Made by a program: the position numbers and the translations under genes
From: Rana temporaria
Lineage: Eukaryota > Chordata > Amphibia > Anura > Ranidae
Length of the DNA stretch: 64,000 nt
Direction of reading: 5' to 3'
NCBI RefSeq assembly: GCF_905171775.1
Contig: NC_053494.1
Location: 156,356,456-156,420,455 of the forward strand
In this document: in pieces, positions 1 through 12,695 of the stretch
Numbering within the stretch: the first letter of the stretch is position 1
How the letters are laid out: the number at the start of each line of letters is the position of its first letter
Notes under the pieces: generated by a model
Told to the model about the DNA's origin: nothing
Seen by the model: only the letters and a program-made list of their open reading frames with translations
The model's database searches: none

Positions 1-1385
1 TCTGGGTAAAAAAAATATCTCCATCAAATCAGAAAGCAAGTTCTTAAAATATCTTAATACCTTGGTGTATATAAAAAATGATTTGCGAATGCCGGTATCT
101 CAAAGCAAAGAGGAATTGCATTTGCTTGAACTTTTGGTTGATTTTTTTATTTTATTTTGGGGGATAATTTGTTTTGATCTGATGTAAAATGTTTAAATGC
201 TCCTCAAATGTGCATCTATTAATTTCAAAATCAATTTTGCCTGTAAAGATGATTTAAAGTGGCAATATACATTTTATATAATCATATATTGGATTGAATT
301 TCTAAGTAATAACAGTATAATTTAAAGTGGTTCTAAAGGCAAAACATTTTTTACCCTTAATGCATTCCCTGTATTAAGGTAAAACATTTCCCACTACCTG
401 TTTCCTTCCACCAACACCCCCTATCTCTAACCCCCCCACCCCCTAAACGGTTACCTGAGTCTTTTCCCGATCCTCACTTCCTATTGTCACAGGACTCATT
501 GAAAACAGCGGGAGCCATGGGCTGTCAAATTCTGTGAGGAGGGAGTGTGTCTGAGCCACACTGTGTCTATGGATGCACACACCATGGTTTGGGAGTGCAC
601 CCACATGGCACAGCTTGCTCTGGGGCACTCAAAGAAGAGAAGTGGAGAGCACTGGTGGGGGTCTCCAGAAAAGCAGGCCTTATCTGTGCAATACCATTGT
701 CTAGACGGCTCCCAAAGCCACTGTGGATTGAGATTTGAGAAGAAAGCACCCCTCCTATTTGATAAAAGTCTGCAAATGTTGAGCTTATTTCTATACAAGA
801 TCAGACATGGGTTGTACAGAAGGCCAGTGCATTTCCGTGGCTAGTCATTTCCCTTTGATAAGTGTTGTAATTGATATTGGGTGTATATCAATATACCATA
901 TAAACAAAAGAGTGCAATCTAGCTAGCACACTAAATGTTGATTAGTAGTATAAGGAAGATAACAAGGAAAGTATTATACTAACCTAGGTGGATACAGAAT
1001 CTGTCTGATCATTTTTCTATGCACCCGCTGGGCAGGAATGTTAAAGGGACGTATGGGTACGCCCTTTTGCCTTACTGTGCCATTCTGCCGACGTAAATCA
1101 GCATGCGGCAGTTGGCATGTGGTTAAAGAGAACCTATCACCTGCCTGTGTGATCGTATAGGAGGTCTGTTGGCCCCCTTGAGATAGCATTAAAGTTGAAT
1201 GGAAAAAAGTGTTAAATTTTAATAATTTTTTTAATAAACTCAGTCCACCTGTGCACACATGTGATTGCAAACACTTGCACGGAGCACACGTGTAAATAAA
1301 CAACAATTGTGAGGTATTGATGCAAATGCCAGTATGAGAGCAATTATTCTAGGGCTACAATTTGATTCTAAATTGATGAGCTATG
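1..1385. other. CWC22 upstream intron, no gene seen
   Basis: AT-rich sequence with no recognisable exon. The block at about 438-840 is GC-richer and carries overlapping short open frames on both strands (longest 99 codons), none of which resembles a known protein. I read it as an old interspersed repeat. The assignment to a CWC22 intron is inference from the position upstream of the first visible exon. Confidence 0.4.
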
Positions 1386-2857
1386 AGGCCGGGTTCACAC
1401 TGGTACGACAAACGCTCCGACATTGGGAGCTCATGTCGTATGATGTGTGAAAATCAATGTTGCCCTATGGGAGCCGTCTTAACTGGTCTGACACAAGTCG
1501 GTCCGACTTTGAAAATGCTCCTTGTGCTACTTTGGTCCGACTTTGATCCTACTTCAGCCCTTGAATACCACTGAAGTTGGATCAAAGTTGGATCGCCGTC
1601 TTGCCTGGTCCGACTTTGGCATGCGACTTGTGCTCTGATGATCTTGAGGGGGAACCCCACACCAAAAGAAGAAAAAAAAACGGCATACCAGGCCCTGGTC
1701 TGGTATGGATTTTAAGGGGGGGGGGGCCCTGCGCCCCCCCCCCCTGAACAGTACCAGGCCACATGCTCTCAACACAGGGTTGGTGGGTGCTTTGTGGCAG
1801 GGGGCCCTGTGCCCCCACCCCAAAGCACCTTGTCCACATATTGACGAGGACAAGGGCCTCATCCCGACAACCCTGGCGGTTGGTTGTTGGGTTCTGTGGG
1901 CGGGGGGGCTTATCGGAATTTGGGGGCCCCTTTCATTTCTTCTACCCTCTCTGGCTCTTCTCCACTCTCTCTCCGGTTCTTCTCCCTCTGTCTTTTGCCG
2001 GGTCTCCTCCTCTATCTTCTGCTCTTTTTCCAGCTCTTGCCCGGTCTTCTCCGTTGTCTTCTTCCCTCTGCTCTTCTTCCGATGTTGACACGATGCTCTC
2101 TCCCGCTCTAATGCGCAGGGGAGACCCAGCAGAAACATAGGGAGAGGAACCAGAAAATGAGCGAAGAAGAGCCAGAGAGGGCAGAAGAAGTCGGAAGAGA
2201 CCCTCGGAGCTGCCTAATAAGTTACTTTAAAAACCTGTGTATTATGTTTTATTTCTGATTTTTTTTTTCCAGGTGAATGGGGTACAATGTACCCCAAACT
2301 CATACAAAGGATGGGGGCCTCCTTATTAAAGGGGCTCCCAGATTCCGACAAGCCCGCCACCTTTAGACCCCGACCACCAATGGTCAGGGTTGTCGGGAAG
2401 AGGCCCTTGTCCTCATCAACATGGGGACAAGGTGCTTTGGGTTGGGGAGGGCGCAGGGCCCCCCTGCACCAAAGCATCCACCATGTTGAGGACGTGTGGC
2501 CTGTTGTTATTCGAGGGGGGGGCGCACGCTAATCACCACCCCCTTTCCTGACCGACAGGGGCTGCATGCTCGGATAAGGGTCTGGTATTGACTTCAGGGG
2601 GACCCCCATGCCGTTTTTTCGGCATAGGGGGGTTCCACTTAAAATCCATACCAGACCGGGCCTTGTATGCTCTTTGGGGGGGGGGGTCCATGCAATTTTT
2701 TTTACATTTTGCATGGACTTCTCCCTAAATATTCATACCAGATACAGTGCCTGGTATTGTCGGGGTTCAAAGTCGGATCCCTGTTCATTGAAGTCGCAGG
2801 GCAAAGTCGGATCCTAAGTAGTATGGCTGTTGTGTCGTACCAGTGTGAACCTGGCCT
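1386..2857. repeat. Large fold-back repeat, about 1.47 kb
   Basis: The ends are inverted copies: AGGCCGGGTTCACACTGGTA at the left and its near-perfect complement (TACCAGTGTGAACCTGGCCT) at the right. The inverted symmetry continues inward (phrases such as 'gtcggatcc' and 'ccataccagacc' recur on opposite strands) and includes long G and C runs near 1708-1745 and 2660-2690. Several 60-190 codon open frames here are by-products of the GC-rich palindrome. The ends resemble those of shorter elements at 49810, 59281 and 15552 (GGCTG..TTCACAC), so it probably belongs to the same non-autonomous DNA-transposon group. No target duplication is clear. Confidence 0.7.
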
Positions 2858-4498
2858 AAAGGTTTTTAAATCCTTCATCCACGATGGACGATTTTGGTTA
2901 CTGACCTTTTTCACCACTTCACAGGTGCACGCAAATTTAAGGCTTGACATGTTTGGCATCTGTTTCCCTTACTTTTTTTGCTGAAAAGATGCATTTAATA
3001 AACAGTAGCGCAAATTGTGTACAGCATAAAAAATTCAGCTAGCATCATTTTTATTCTTCAGGGCCTCTGCTTTTTTTGAAAATATATAATAATTTAGGTG
3101 TTTTTCTAACAAAAAATGCAGATCAGATTTTAGGATGCACTTTAATAACAAAGCCAACAATCTGGTTGCTGGGAGAATCTACACTTCTTCCCTTTTTTTC
3201 ACCATTACACACTATTTCTGCCATTCCTTCTGGGTTCCTTTTTATTATGACTAAGAACGGGTACACTTTAACACCTGTTCAGCCATTTAGAATGTTATTT
3301 GTTAAATTTCCAGGTAAATATTTGGTTATACATCTTTCCATGTCTCGTTTTGACTTGAAAGAACTTGTAATGAGGTGTTAATTGTCTGTACTGTTTAGAG
3401 CCTGCTGAGTGTACCGCGTCTTCCTCTGCGTTCTGCTTTACCTAATTTCTTACACGTGCTTCGTTTATTTATTTTTCCACAGGAAAGTCTAAGTAAGGCT
3501 TCCTCATGTCACCATATAGTTCATTGCCAGTCCACTATTTTGCTAATGACATATGCATTATTTTTATCATTTTATTTTTGTTGAGGAATGGATTTACTTT
3601 GAGACAAGTCCACATTCTTAATACACCACCTAGCTGTCTGGAGTTTTGCCGGGGACTAAAAAGGAAATTGTAAAGTGTTATTTTTTTTTTCTTGTGTAAT
3701 TGCTAGACGTTGGTCAACTTGTTAATATTTTACAGCTTATTTGAAGATCTACACATGCACGAATACATTCCCAAACATTTGTAACATAAAAAAATGATTT
3801 GGGACAGGTGCACAAAATCCTTTTATTGAAGCTTCATATGACAAGTGGTTGACAGATGGAGCAGGGGACAAAAAAGTAGACGTGTTTCACGCAAATGCTA
3901 GCGCTTGGTCATAATGGTTACAAACAAGATAGGTTCTGTTGATTTGTGGATGTGAACCCTCACATATACCCAGTGAAGTGAATAGCCGCAGATGATACAG
4001 AGATGACACAAATACTCCTACATAAGTTTTACTTCGAAAGATTTGTTATAAAATCCTTATGCATCTGTGAGGAGTACAGAACAGCGGTTATAGAACTGCA
4101 GTTACAGCTCTTATACACAGTGTGGAAGCTGATTGGAGGAAAGGGACATCCCCCTCCTTCCACATACGCAGAGGAACGAAGGATCGTGCAGAGCTGTATT
4201 CTTAATAGACGAGCTATGTGCTCATCTCCCTCCCTGTCACAAATGTATCTCATGTGTCATGAAAACTTCTCGGCAGTCACTTATGCGGATAAGAGGACCG
4301 AACCCCGTACATACGATCAGAATATCATTCAAATGAAATTCCGCTTTCAAAGCAATCATACGATAATCTGATTGTTAGTTCACAGCTTTTGTCCAAAATT
4401 TTCCAATGAGAGAAACACGAAAAATGTTCTTGCACAATACCAGATCGTACGATTTTCATTTAATCGGTACAGTTTTTGTCCGAAAATACAATACATTA
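2858..4498. other. Intron sequence, no gene seen
   Basis: There is no supportable exon. An open frame at 3076-3381 (101 codons) is not recognisable and lies in AT-rich sequence. The stretch at 4265-4495 has short inverted phrases (catacgat / atcgtacg) that suggest an old MITE relic. Confidence 0.35.
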
Positions 4499-4870
4499 CA
4501 GTAATACCTCAGATTGCGAGTAACACAGTTAATGAGCGTTTCACAATACAAGCTATTATTTAAAAGAAAACCCTGACTCGGATTGCGAGCAAGGAGTCAA
4601 GCCTCTGCAAGGTACGGTACCAAATTTAGCCAGAGGTGTGGGGTGACGGTGACACTCGGAGCCACTCAGAAATACTGCGACTCCAAGTGGTTTCCGAGTG
4701 TCTCCACCCCCTCCACCTCTGGCCACATGCGGTACTGCAGACAATAGAAGTCACTGTGGAAAGAATTATCTTTGTTTCCGTTGATGGGGAAACTCGATTT
4801 GATACATGAGTGCTTTGGATTACAAGAATTCTTCTGTAACAAATTATGCTCGTAATCTAAGGTACCATTG
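4499..4870. mobile_element. Tc1/mariner-type MITE
   Basis: The element is 372 bp and flanked by TA on both sides (4497-4498 and 4871-4872). The ends are inverted repeats: CAGTAATACCTCAGATTGCG at the left, and the complement of CAATGGTACCTTAGATTACG at the right. TA duplications with ends of this form are usual for non-autonomous Tc1/mariner elements. It has no coding capacity. Confidence 0.7.
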
Positions 4871-6445
4871 TATATCACTTCAGAATTTTTATTCTGTCAT
4901 ATGAGAAATGTTGTACTATAGTAACCTATTAATTTTCAATATGGAGACTAGCATGCAAAAAGGACGGACCATCATTCGTCTGATAGTCTCTTTGTATCTA
5001 CTAGGCTTTAGAGCTTTGGAGAGAAAGACGTAAACACTGCAGATCTACCGTATGTGCTTAGTTCAAATTTTATGACTGGTTTCCAACCACTTTAAGTTAA
5101 ATTTGTATGCAACTTGGAACAGTTATATATATATTTTTTTTTAAGTAGAACGTCAGCCCAAAAAGTTATTTTTATGTTTTTTGGCTAGCATAGAAAAGGG
5201 TTGTCACCCCTGTAACCCTTGTTTTGCTGTCTGTGCCCCTCTTCAGAATATTTCACCTCACTTTTCTGTCCCAGTGACAATTGGATTTTGAAAATGTTGG
5301 GTTGTTGTGGAAACAAGGATTGGTGATAAAGCTTCAGTGGAGGCACCTTTTCCCCATAATAAGAGGAGTGAATTATCCTTCCTAGGGGGAGATTTCCTCT
5401 CACTTGTTGTCTACCTCCTTTGTAACTTGTGGACTGCCTGTACTCTGTAAATGAAAAAATTGAACCCCTGTACTGTTGCCTGATAAGTGAAATAATTTGT
5501 TTGAATGTCCTATTCCTAGTTTATTTATAATGCATCACCCTTCTCTTTACTGGCTGTCTTAATTTAAAGATCTAAAAAAACAAAATAGAAAATGATTGGG
5601 TGTCTAGAAAATGTATACACTGTATGCTTGCTGGCTGGCTGGTTTAAGGACAATTAGTAAAGTTGGAATTGGTGAGGTTTTTTTATTTTATGGGCATCTG
5701 CCTAGTAAAATGCTTCCAATTTTTTTTTTTACTGGGCACAGATGGCCTTCTAATTGTAATGATTTGAGTGATTACTGATCAAGGGGTTTATTTCTACTGC
5801 ATGATACAGATAGATTTCAGTAAATATTCTGGTGACTTAGATGTTGAAAATAATTTTTCTGACATCCTCCTAAAGAATACCATGCAGTCTACAGCATATA
5901 ACTGTGTGCATCAAACAGTCCAAAGAGGGGATTCCTGTTTTTATCTGTGTGTATTTATGTACACAGTATCTTCACAGTGTTAAAGGGTTTCTCCAAGTAC
6001 CAGCAATGTATGTCGAGAGGGGTTTCCTGTTTTATTGTGATTGGTTTATCTCACTTTACAGTTGCATTGCTTGCATATGTGTACTAATATATACCGTAAT
6101 CATGTACAAGCTCCTTCTAGCAGATTAGCCTTTCAGTTAGGACTTGACTAATATGCTCAACATTTGGCAAATTAGCTAAGAGAGTACAGCATTAGATAAC
6201 CCTGACTTCCTTTTTGCTGTACAACAATGTACTATAAACTTATTTTTTTTTTTTATCTAATCTGTAGAGCCATTGTTCCCTTTTCCTTTTGCCGTTGCTG
6301 TTTTGTGTATATAATTTCATAATCTCTCCTTTTTTTTTTTTTTTTTCCATGTAGTCATTGTAGTATACTTTCACCTGTTGGAAGGCAGAGAAAAATGCAG
6401 TGTCTCATTTGACTTCAAAATTCTAAAGCTAAAAATGTTTTTACC
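4871..6445. other. Intron sequence, no gene seen
   Basis: There is no exon or complete element. The segment 5200-5410 (gttgtcacccctgtaaccc ... ggggagatttcctctcac) resembles segments at 34031-34250 and 49390-49560 and is probably a diverged interspersed repeat. Confidence 0.35.
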
Positions 6446-6927
6446 TTAAAGGGTCACTAAAGGAAAAAAAAATTTAAGCTGAAATGACTGTTTACAGGGT
6501 ATAGAGACATAATAGTTAACTGATTCCTTTTAAAAATGATTAAAAATAGATAAAAACCAATCATATAATGTGCCTGCAGTTTAGTTTCGTTTTTGCTGTT
6601 GTTTCCTGGTTCTCTGATGTACAGAGAGCCAATAGAGGGCAGTGAGCCAATAGAGGGCAGTGATACTTTGTCTAAAACTCCTCAGCACCAATCCAGTTTC
6701 ATTTTACACACAGTAATCACACCACCTTGATTAGTCACCACAGAGAGAAATCTCCCAGTACTGTGGTGATCAGGAAACAGACAACCAGGAAGTGTCCAGA
6801 ACGGAGAGGATTTACAGCAACATCAAAGCAAAAACGAACAATGAGGACATGAAACCAGGACTGCAGTAAGGTAAAGGAAGCTATTTAGCTAAAAAAAAAA
6901 AAAAAAATTCCTTTAGTGACCCTTTAA
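6446..6927. mobile_element. TTAA-flanked MITE, copy 1
   Basis: The 482 bp element starts TTAAAGGGTCACTAAAGGA and ends with the exact complement TCCTTTAGTGACCCTTTAA. TTAA flanks and an AAAGG terminus fit the T2/Kolobok-type MITEs known from Xenopus; a piggyBac relationship is the alternative. Two further copies lie at 7936-8395 and 62758-63144, both inverted relative to this one. They share internal blocks such as 'actgcagtcctggtttcatg' read on the opposite strand. Confidence 0.8.
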
Positions 6928-7344
6928 TGCATTCATTGCATTAAGTAGTTAAAAAAAAAAAAAGCTTTATATTGCTCTGTCTTTCCCCTTCCCTGTGTGA
7001 AGAGGAATAGGGTAAAAGAGATCCAGCACTGTTCCCGACTGCATCTCTCCTCCCCTCTCTTCCTCTTCACGTTAGCTCCTGCTGCTGTCAATCAAATGTA
7101 GTGAGGAGGAAGTGGGGGCGGGGCTAAGTCCTGCTATGTGTGTCTATGGAGCACAGCATGGAAGTGAGCAGGACAATGTTTGCCCCCATAGCAAACGGTT
7201 TGCTAAGGGGAAACACGAAGACAAGGTGGTGTCAATGTCGCTGGCGGGGGACCCAAGAAGAGAAGGATTGCTTCTCTTTTCCCCCTCTCCCTCTTTACAC
7301 TGGCTCCTGTCAATCAAATGTAGCAAGGAGGAGGGCTAAGTTCC

Positions 7345-7346
<2 letters not shown>

Positions 7347-7387
<41 letters not shown>
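7347..7387. repeat. (TG)n microsatellite
   Basis: About 20 uninterrupted TG dinucleotides. Confidence 0.95.
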
Positions 7388-7388
<1 letters not shown>

Positions 7389-7469
7389 TGTAGAGCGTGG
7401 CTCCATAGACGCATAGCTCGGGTGCGAGCATGCACCGTTTGCCTCCATACCAAACCGAGAACTTATTCT

Positions 7470-7815
7470 CTCTGGAGAAGAGACGCTTGAGAGGGGATAG
7501 ATTTCAATTATCAAATGCCATACTGTTGACCCCACAATAAGGAAAAAACTTTTTTTGTGGAAGAAACAAGACACCTGGCCACTCATTAAAATTAGAAGAA
7601 AAGAGGTTTAGCCTTAAACTATGTAGAGGGTTCTTTACTGTAAGAGCTGCAAGGATGTGGAATTCCCTTCCACAGGCGGTGGTCTCAGTGGGGAGCATCG
7701 ATGGTTTCAAGAAACTATTAGATAAGCACCTGAACGCCCACAACATACAGGGATATACACGGCAATGCTGACATATAATCTCACACATAGGTTGGACTTG
7801 TGTCTTTTTTCAACC
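7470..7815 (+). pseudogene. LINE (L2/CR1 class) 3' end fragment
   Basis: The + strand encodes broken pieces of the C-terminal tail typical of L2/CR1-class reverse transcriptases. One piece near 7470 reads EKRRLRG. A second, near 7650-7700, reads MWNSLPQAVV and is followed by a segment ending in KKLLDKHL. After it comes the phrase 'ggttggacttgtgtc', known from the 3' ends of amphibian repeats of this type. Stops and frame changes separate the pieces, so it is a dead 5'-truncated copy. Assignment is from remembered family motifs. Confidence 0.6.
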
Positions 7816-7935
7816 TCACCTACTAGGAGGAGAAGCCAAGATAATCAGCGAAGGGCGATCTTGGCTCCATTGCAAAGAGCAAGTTAGTATAACATGTTTG
7901 TTATTTTAATTAAAAAAAATGATTTTTATAACTCT

Positions 7936-8395
7936 TTAAAGGGTCACTAAAGGATTTTTTTTTTTTTTTTTTTTTAGCTAAATAGCTTCATTTACCTTAC
8001 TGCAGTCCTGGTTTCATGTCCTCATTGTTCGTTTTTGCTCTGATGTTGCTGTAATCCTTCTCTGATCTGAACACTTCCTGGTTGTCTGTTTCCTGATGAA
8101 AAAAGTCATGGGAGCTTTCTCTCTGTGGTCACTAATCAAGGAGGTGTGATTACTGTGTGTTTAAAACCCCTCAACACCAATTAGTTTCGTTTTACAAACC
8201 ATCACTGCCCTGTATTGGCTCTGTGTCTCTGTACATCACAGAAGCAGGAAACAGCATGCAAAAACCAAACTGAAACTGTAGGTACATTATATGATTTATT
8301 TTTATCTATTTTTAATCATTTTTAAAAGGAATCCGTTAACTATTATGTCTCTATACCCTGTAAACAGTCATTTCAGCAAAAAAAAACTCCTTTAA
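7936..8395. mobile_element. TTAA-flanked MITE, copy 2 (inverted)
   Basis: The 460 bp element starts TTAAAGGGTCACTAAAGGA and ends in CTCCTTTAA. Its internal order is reversed relative to the copy at 6446-6927. The right terminus has lost part of the TIR. Confidence 0.8.
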
Positions 8396-10092
8396 GTTCC
8401 CCACCTCTCTGTTCATTCACCAGGAGTGAAAGCAAAGTGCTGTACAAACCACAGTCACTGGAATCATAGCTTACACAGGGCTATGGACTCGCCATGTGAC
8501 GGCCCTGTGCTGTCACATGCTCCTCCATGCCCAGAGGTAACTATATATTGCTGAGAATGAGGGCATTAAAGCAAGCCTGTGTCTTTGCCCCAAGCGCAGA
8601 GATCTTGCAAACAGATTGTCCAAAGTATAAAAGAAAATATTATGTAGTTTTAAGGACAACTGTAACTGAAGTTGTTTAATGCTCCCAGTCCCCTGAGTAC
8701 AGCCCACTCCGTTAAATATTTACCTTCCACCCTGTTGCAGATATATTGATTGTGTGGCCCTGGCAAGTGCCATGCAACCCTTTGGGGGGGGGGGGGGAAA
8801 TCCCCTGAAGGCCCCTTCTTTCTACACGTGTATTTGAGGGTCACAGGTTTCCCATGCAGGAGATATACTCTGGACCCCTGCCCTGGAAGCTGGTATGAGC
8901 ACAACGCCCCTAAATGAATGAATGTGACCACAGCACACAATAAAAGAGGATCCAGATAATTTTCTGTAAAATTGCTGTGTTGTGCCAGGCAGGGGCATGC
9001 AATGAATATTGCTAGAACAGGGAGGGAAGGTAAATAACTGGGTGAGTTGTGCTCAGGAGGACTATTTGGATAACATCTCTACCCTGGGTTAGTTCACACC
9101 GAAACACGTGCGTTCCCATCCATGATTTGAATGGGCTGTAAAATTGTACTGTAACATGGGAAAAGGTAGTGCAAGCATTACTGCTGTACCATGCGATTTG
9201 GTGACCCAAAGGTGCTGCACTTGCAAAATCCATTAACAATTCATTGGCACCGCAACCTGCAGTGTGGGAAACATGCTTTTCCTGCACCACATTTTGGCAT
9301 GAACCAGCTCAAAAGGAACAATTTTCCCTTAAATCTACAACATCCTCCAAAACTGTAATGTCCATTTGGATGAACTGACACTTTAACTGTATAAAACCAC
9401 AACTGAACTGCAGATTTTTGTTCAATCCTGTAGGTTTTACAATCCAAATTCAGCCTGTCATGAAGATGTGTCAACTCTTTCAAATGTCTTCAATTTCCTC
9501 CAGAATTTGGCATATTTAATTAAAGTGTTAAAATACTTAATTACTAAAAACCTCAAGGGATAAGGGCTTTTTTCACATTTAGGTTGAGAATTAATTTGTT
9601 TTGCTCCTGCTGCAGACTTCATTACCATCAAACCACGTTTCATTGTGCTGTACAAGACACAATTCATTGGCTTTTTATAATAATACCCTGCAGCCTGCAT
9701 TTAAGTTGTAAAATAATTCTGCATAAGTAGAATTTGATTGTAGTAATTGCTTTCAAAGTGACTTGGGCCATGACATAGCTATCTTACCAAGTTAAGTTTG
9801 TCAATAGGCTTACACCATTGATATGTTTTTTTTTTTTTTTTCTGTCAGTATTACAGAATTTTTCAAAAATGAATGAACTGCGCATAGTCATAACAAAAAG
9901 GGAGGTCTGTGCATTTTTTTTATACCAAGGTAACTTAAAGGACAGTCATTTACATAATCGTAAAGAAAAATGTTCCGCAGAGCAGCATAAAGTAAGTATA
10001 TTCAATTATTCCAGTTTGGGGTCTGCCTCAAACTCAGGATAATACAGTGGCATCAGCATGGGAAGAATTGGTCCTTCACTCAAATTTTTAAA
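8396..10092. other. Intron sequence, no gene seen
   Basis: There is no exon. The segment 9084-9305 (gttcacaccgaaacacgtgc ...) resembles the internal part of the 'ttcacac' MITE group and is probably a fragment. A G run lies at 8783-8798. Confidence 0.35.
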
Positions 10093-10301
10093 GTGGGACT
10101 TTAGTCAAAAAATTAAGTCCTGCTAGATCACTTCAAGCTGGCTCCTTTTGCAGGTATAGTCGTGTAAAACATTAAGAATAAGTGCCTATCTTATATAAAA
10201 TTCTGTAATACATTATCGCACCCTGTTCTACACATACTCAGTTGCTCTCCATTTTTAGGCACTGATGAATTTGTAGACACCGATCTGCTGATGGCCTTTA
10301 G

Positions 10302-10625
10302 ACCCCTTTCACACAGGCGGTTTTTAGTTGTTTTAGCGCTAGAAATAGCCTCTAAATAGTGCCTGAAAACCACCTCTGATTCATTTTGTTGTGTCTTTTC
10401 ACACTGGGACGGTGTGCTTGCGTGACGTCAGGAAAAGTCCTGCAAGCAGCATCTTTGGGGCGGTTTGGGATTCAAATGAATGGGCAGTGCTTCAGAAGCA
10501 CCGCAACACGGGTGTTTTTAACCCCTTCTTTGGGGTTAAAAGCACCCCCATAGTGGCCGAAAAGCACCGATAAAACGAGCGGCGCTTTAGCACTAACTCG
10601 GCCGTGACCACTATTTGAAAGGGGT
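10302..10625. mobile_element. MITE with ACCCCTTTCA ends
   Basis: The ends are inverted: ACCCCTTTCA at 10302-10311 and TGAAAGGGGT at 10616-10625. The interior includes 'ttcacactgggacggtg' and GC-rich inverted phrases. No coding capacity. It sits inside the repeat described at 10195-11780. Confidence 0.6.
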
Positions 10626-10740
10626 TTTAAAACAGAATTAAATCATCTTATCCTTTACAGCAGGGGTGGCAAACACAAGGCCCGCAGGCCGAATCCGGCC
10701 CGCCAGGCCTTGTTATGTGGCCCGCCAGTAGGGGTGCAAT

Positions 10741-11735
10741 GGATCGTCACCGATTCTGTCACCCCGTTTCATGAATTTAAAAAAATAACAAAACAGTAAA
10801 GTTAGCCCAATTTTTTTGTAAAATATGAAAGATGATGTTACACCGAGTAAATAGATACCTAACATGTCACGCTTTAAAATTGCGCACACTCATGGAATGG
10901 CGCCAAACTTCGGTACTTAAAAATCTCCATAGGCAACGCTTTGAATTTTTTTACAGGTTACCAGTTTAGATTTACAGAGGAGATCTAGTGCTAGAATTGT
11001 TGCTGGCACTCTAACGCACGCGGCGATACCTCACATATGTGGTTTAAACAGCGTTTACATATGTCGGCGGGACTTGCGTGTGCGTTCGCTTCTGCGCGCG
11101 AGCTACTGGGGACAGGGGCGTTAAAAAAAAAAATTTGTATTTTTTTTTTTTTTTTTTTTTACATATTTATTTATTTTTTTACACTTTTTTTTTTTTTTTT
11201 TATCACTTTTATTCCTATTACAAGGAATGTAAACATCCCTTGTAATAGGAATGTGTGTGACAGGTATTCTTTATGGAGAGATGCGGGGTCAATAAGACCT
11301 CCAGGCTGGAAAGCATGAAATCGGTGAAAAAAAATTCACCGATCTCATGCTTACTGTTGCTTAGCAGCCGCAATTGCGGCTTTGTTTACTTACGGGGACC
11401 CGGGCGTGACGTCATCACATCGCGCCCGGGTCCTCCGACGGTCATAGAGATGACTGGTGACCATCTGGTCACCAGTCATCTCTATGCTTCCTGCCAGCGC
11501 CGGACGATTCGTTCTCCGGGCCCCCGATGGCACGGGAGAGCCCGGAGAAGCACCGGATGGCGGCGGGAGGGGGGGGGGGGATGTCCCCTCCCGCCGCCTG
11601 TAAGAACGATCTAGCGGCAGGATTCAGATATCCCCCCACAAAGCCCAGGACGTCATATGACGTCCACCCGAATCGTTAGAGGTCCTTTGTGGACGTCATT
11701 TTACAATGGGCTGGTATGGATGTGGTTAATATGAA
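10741..11735 (+). repeat. About 1 kb repeat core, copy A
   Basis: This core shares a long ordered series of phrases with 37430-37960 (+), 50778-51812 (-) and 52158-52966 (+). Examples are 'aacagtaaagtta', 'gtgaaagat(a/g)atgtta', 'aaaatctccataggc', 'gcggcgatacct' and 'cgttcgcttctgcgcgc'. It has no coding capacity. A 'gtggcaaacacaaggcccgc' segment abuts its left side at 10672 and looks like an hAT-type terminus. Confidence 0.7.
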
Positions 11736-12547
11736 ATGTATGTTTCTTGCTACAGAACATTATTTTTTATCATTGCCATGGGCAGTTGTGTATTTAGGAT
11801 TTGTGCTGCCCTAGGCCTGACTAAACTCGTGCCCCCCGCTAATTTTAATAATGACCCACCCCTTCCTGTCAAGGCCACACCACTTTCTGTTTAAGACCCG
11901 GCCTGAACTTTTCGAGTGCGGACACTAGTTTTGAGGGCCTGGAGGGGGCAAGGATTCCCTTAATTTGCCCCTATGGGGCAGGAAATGAAGGGAAACCTCT
12001 GCAATGGGACAGGGATGGTAAAAAAAAAAACTGACAAGGGCTATAACCCTCCCTTACTCTATCCTCTATCTAGCTGGCATTCCCCAACTGCGCCCCCCCA
12101 CAGTTGGGGAATGCCAGCCTCCCGCATACCGGAAGCAGTGTGGCTGCTTTATGGGGGCGCTAGACTAGATTGCCTCTCAGCCCAGTCCGCTCCATAAGAC
12201 TGGCGCTACACTAACACTCTTTTCGTGCTGCCCTAAGCCTGGGCCTTGTTGGCGTAGGCCAGGATACAGCATGGGTAAAGCTATGGCTTACACCTTTAAA
12301 TGCATGGCAGCAAAGTATTAGAAAACAGCCTTACAATTGTATTGTTGTATTAGATACACATACAGTTGTCATCAGATTCTACTTTATGTTCAAATTCTTG
12401 AATCATATATTTAACATATTCTGTGTAGCTGTATATACAGTAAAGAGAAGAAGTTCTTTATAGTGCTTTATACTTCACCAGCTGGATTTAGTCTATAAAT
12501 CTTAATTCTTCATTTGGGTAAGATATATCTTCTGTAGTCTATACAAG

Positions 12548-12695
12548 GGATATGCAATTAGCGGACCTCCAGCTGTTGCATAACTACAAGTCCCATGAGG
12601 CATAGCAAGACTCTGACATCCATAAGCATGACACCCAGAGGCATGATGGGACTTGTAGTTTTTTAACAGCTGGAGGTCTGCTAATTGCTTATTCC
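12548..12695. repeat. Palindromic MITE, 'ctacaagtccca' type
   Basis: The left arm (gcaattagcggacctccagc) is complementary to the right arm (gctggaggtctgctaattgc). Both arms carry the 'aactacaagtcccat' phrase common to vertebrate non-autonomous DNA transposons. Total about 148 bp. Confidence 0.7.

Larger units (their letters stand above)
10195..11780. repeat. Interspersed repeat split by insertions
   Basis: The flanking parts 10195-10301, 10626-10671 and 11736-11775 match 59605-59735 and 60030-60075. In the second copy the block around 59700 is uninterrupted (gccttaaagtagaactaaatcaccc ... tcctttacagcc). Here the same sequence is broken by a MITE at 10302-10625 and by a repeat block from about 10672 to 11735. 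The 59.6 kb copy therefore serves as an approximate empty-site reference. Confidence 0.6.

Noticed and set aside
545..844. 99-codon + strand frame
   Set aside because: Overlapped by frames on both strands, no start context and no recognisable family; probably repeat sequence.
1554..2138. 194-codon minus-strand frame rich in Arg, Glu and Gly
   Set aside because: Lies in the GC-rich fold-back element, with overlapping open frames on the opposite strand.
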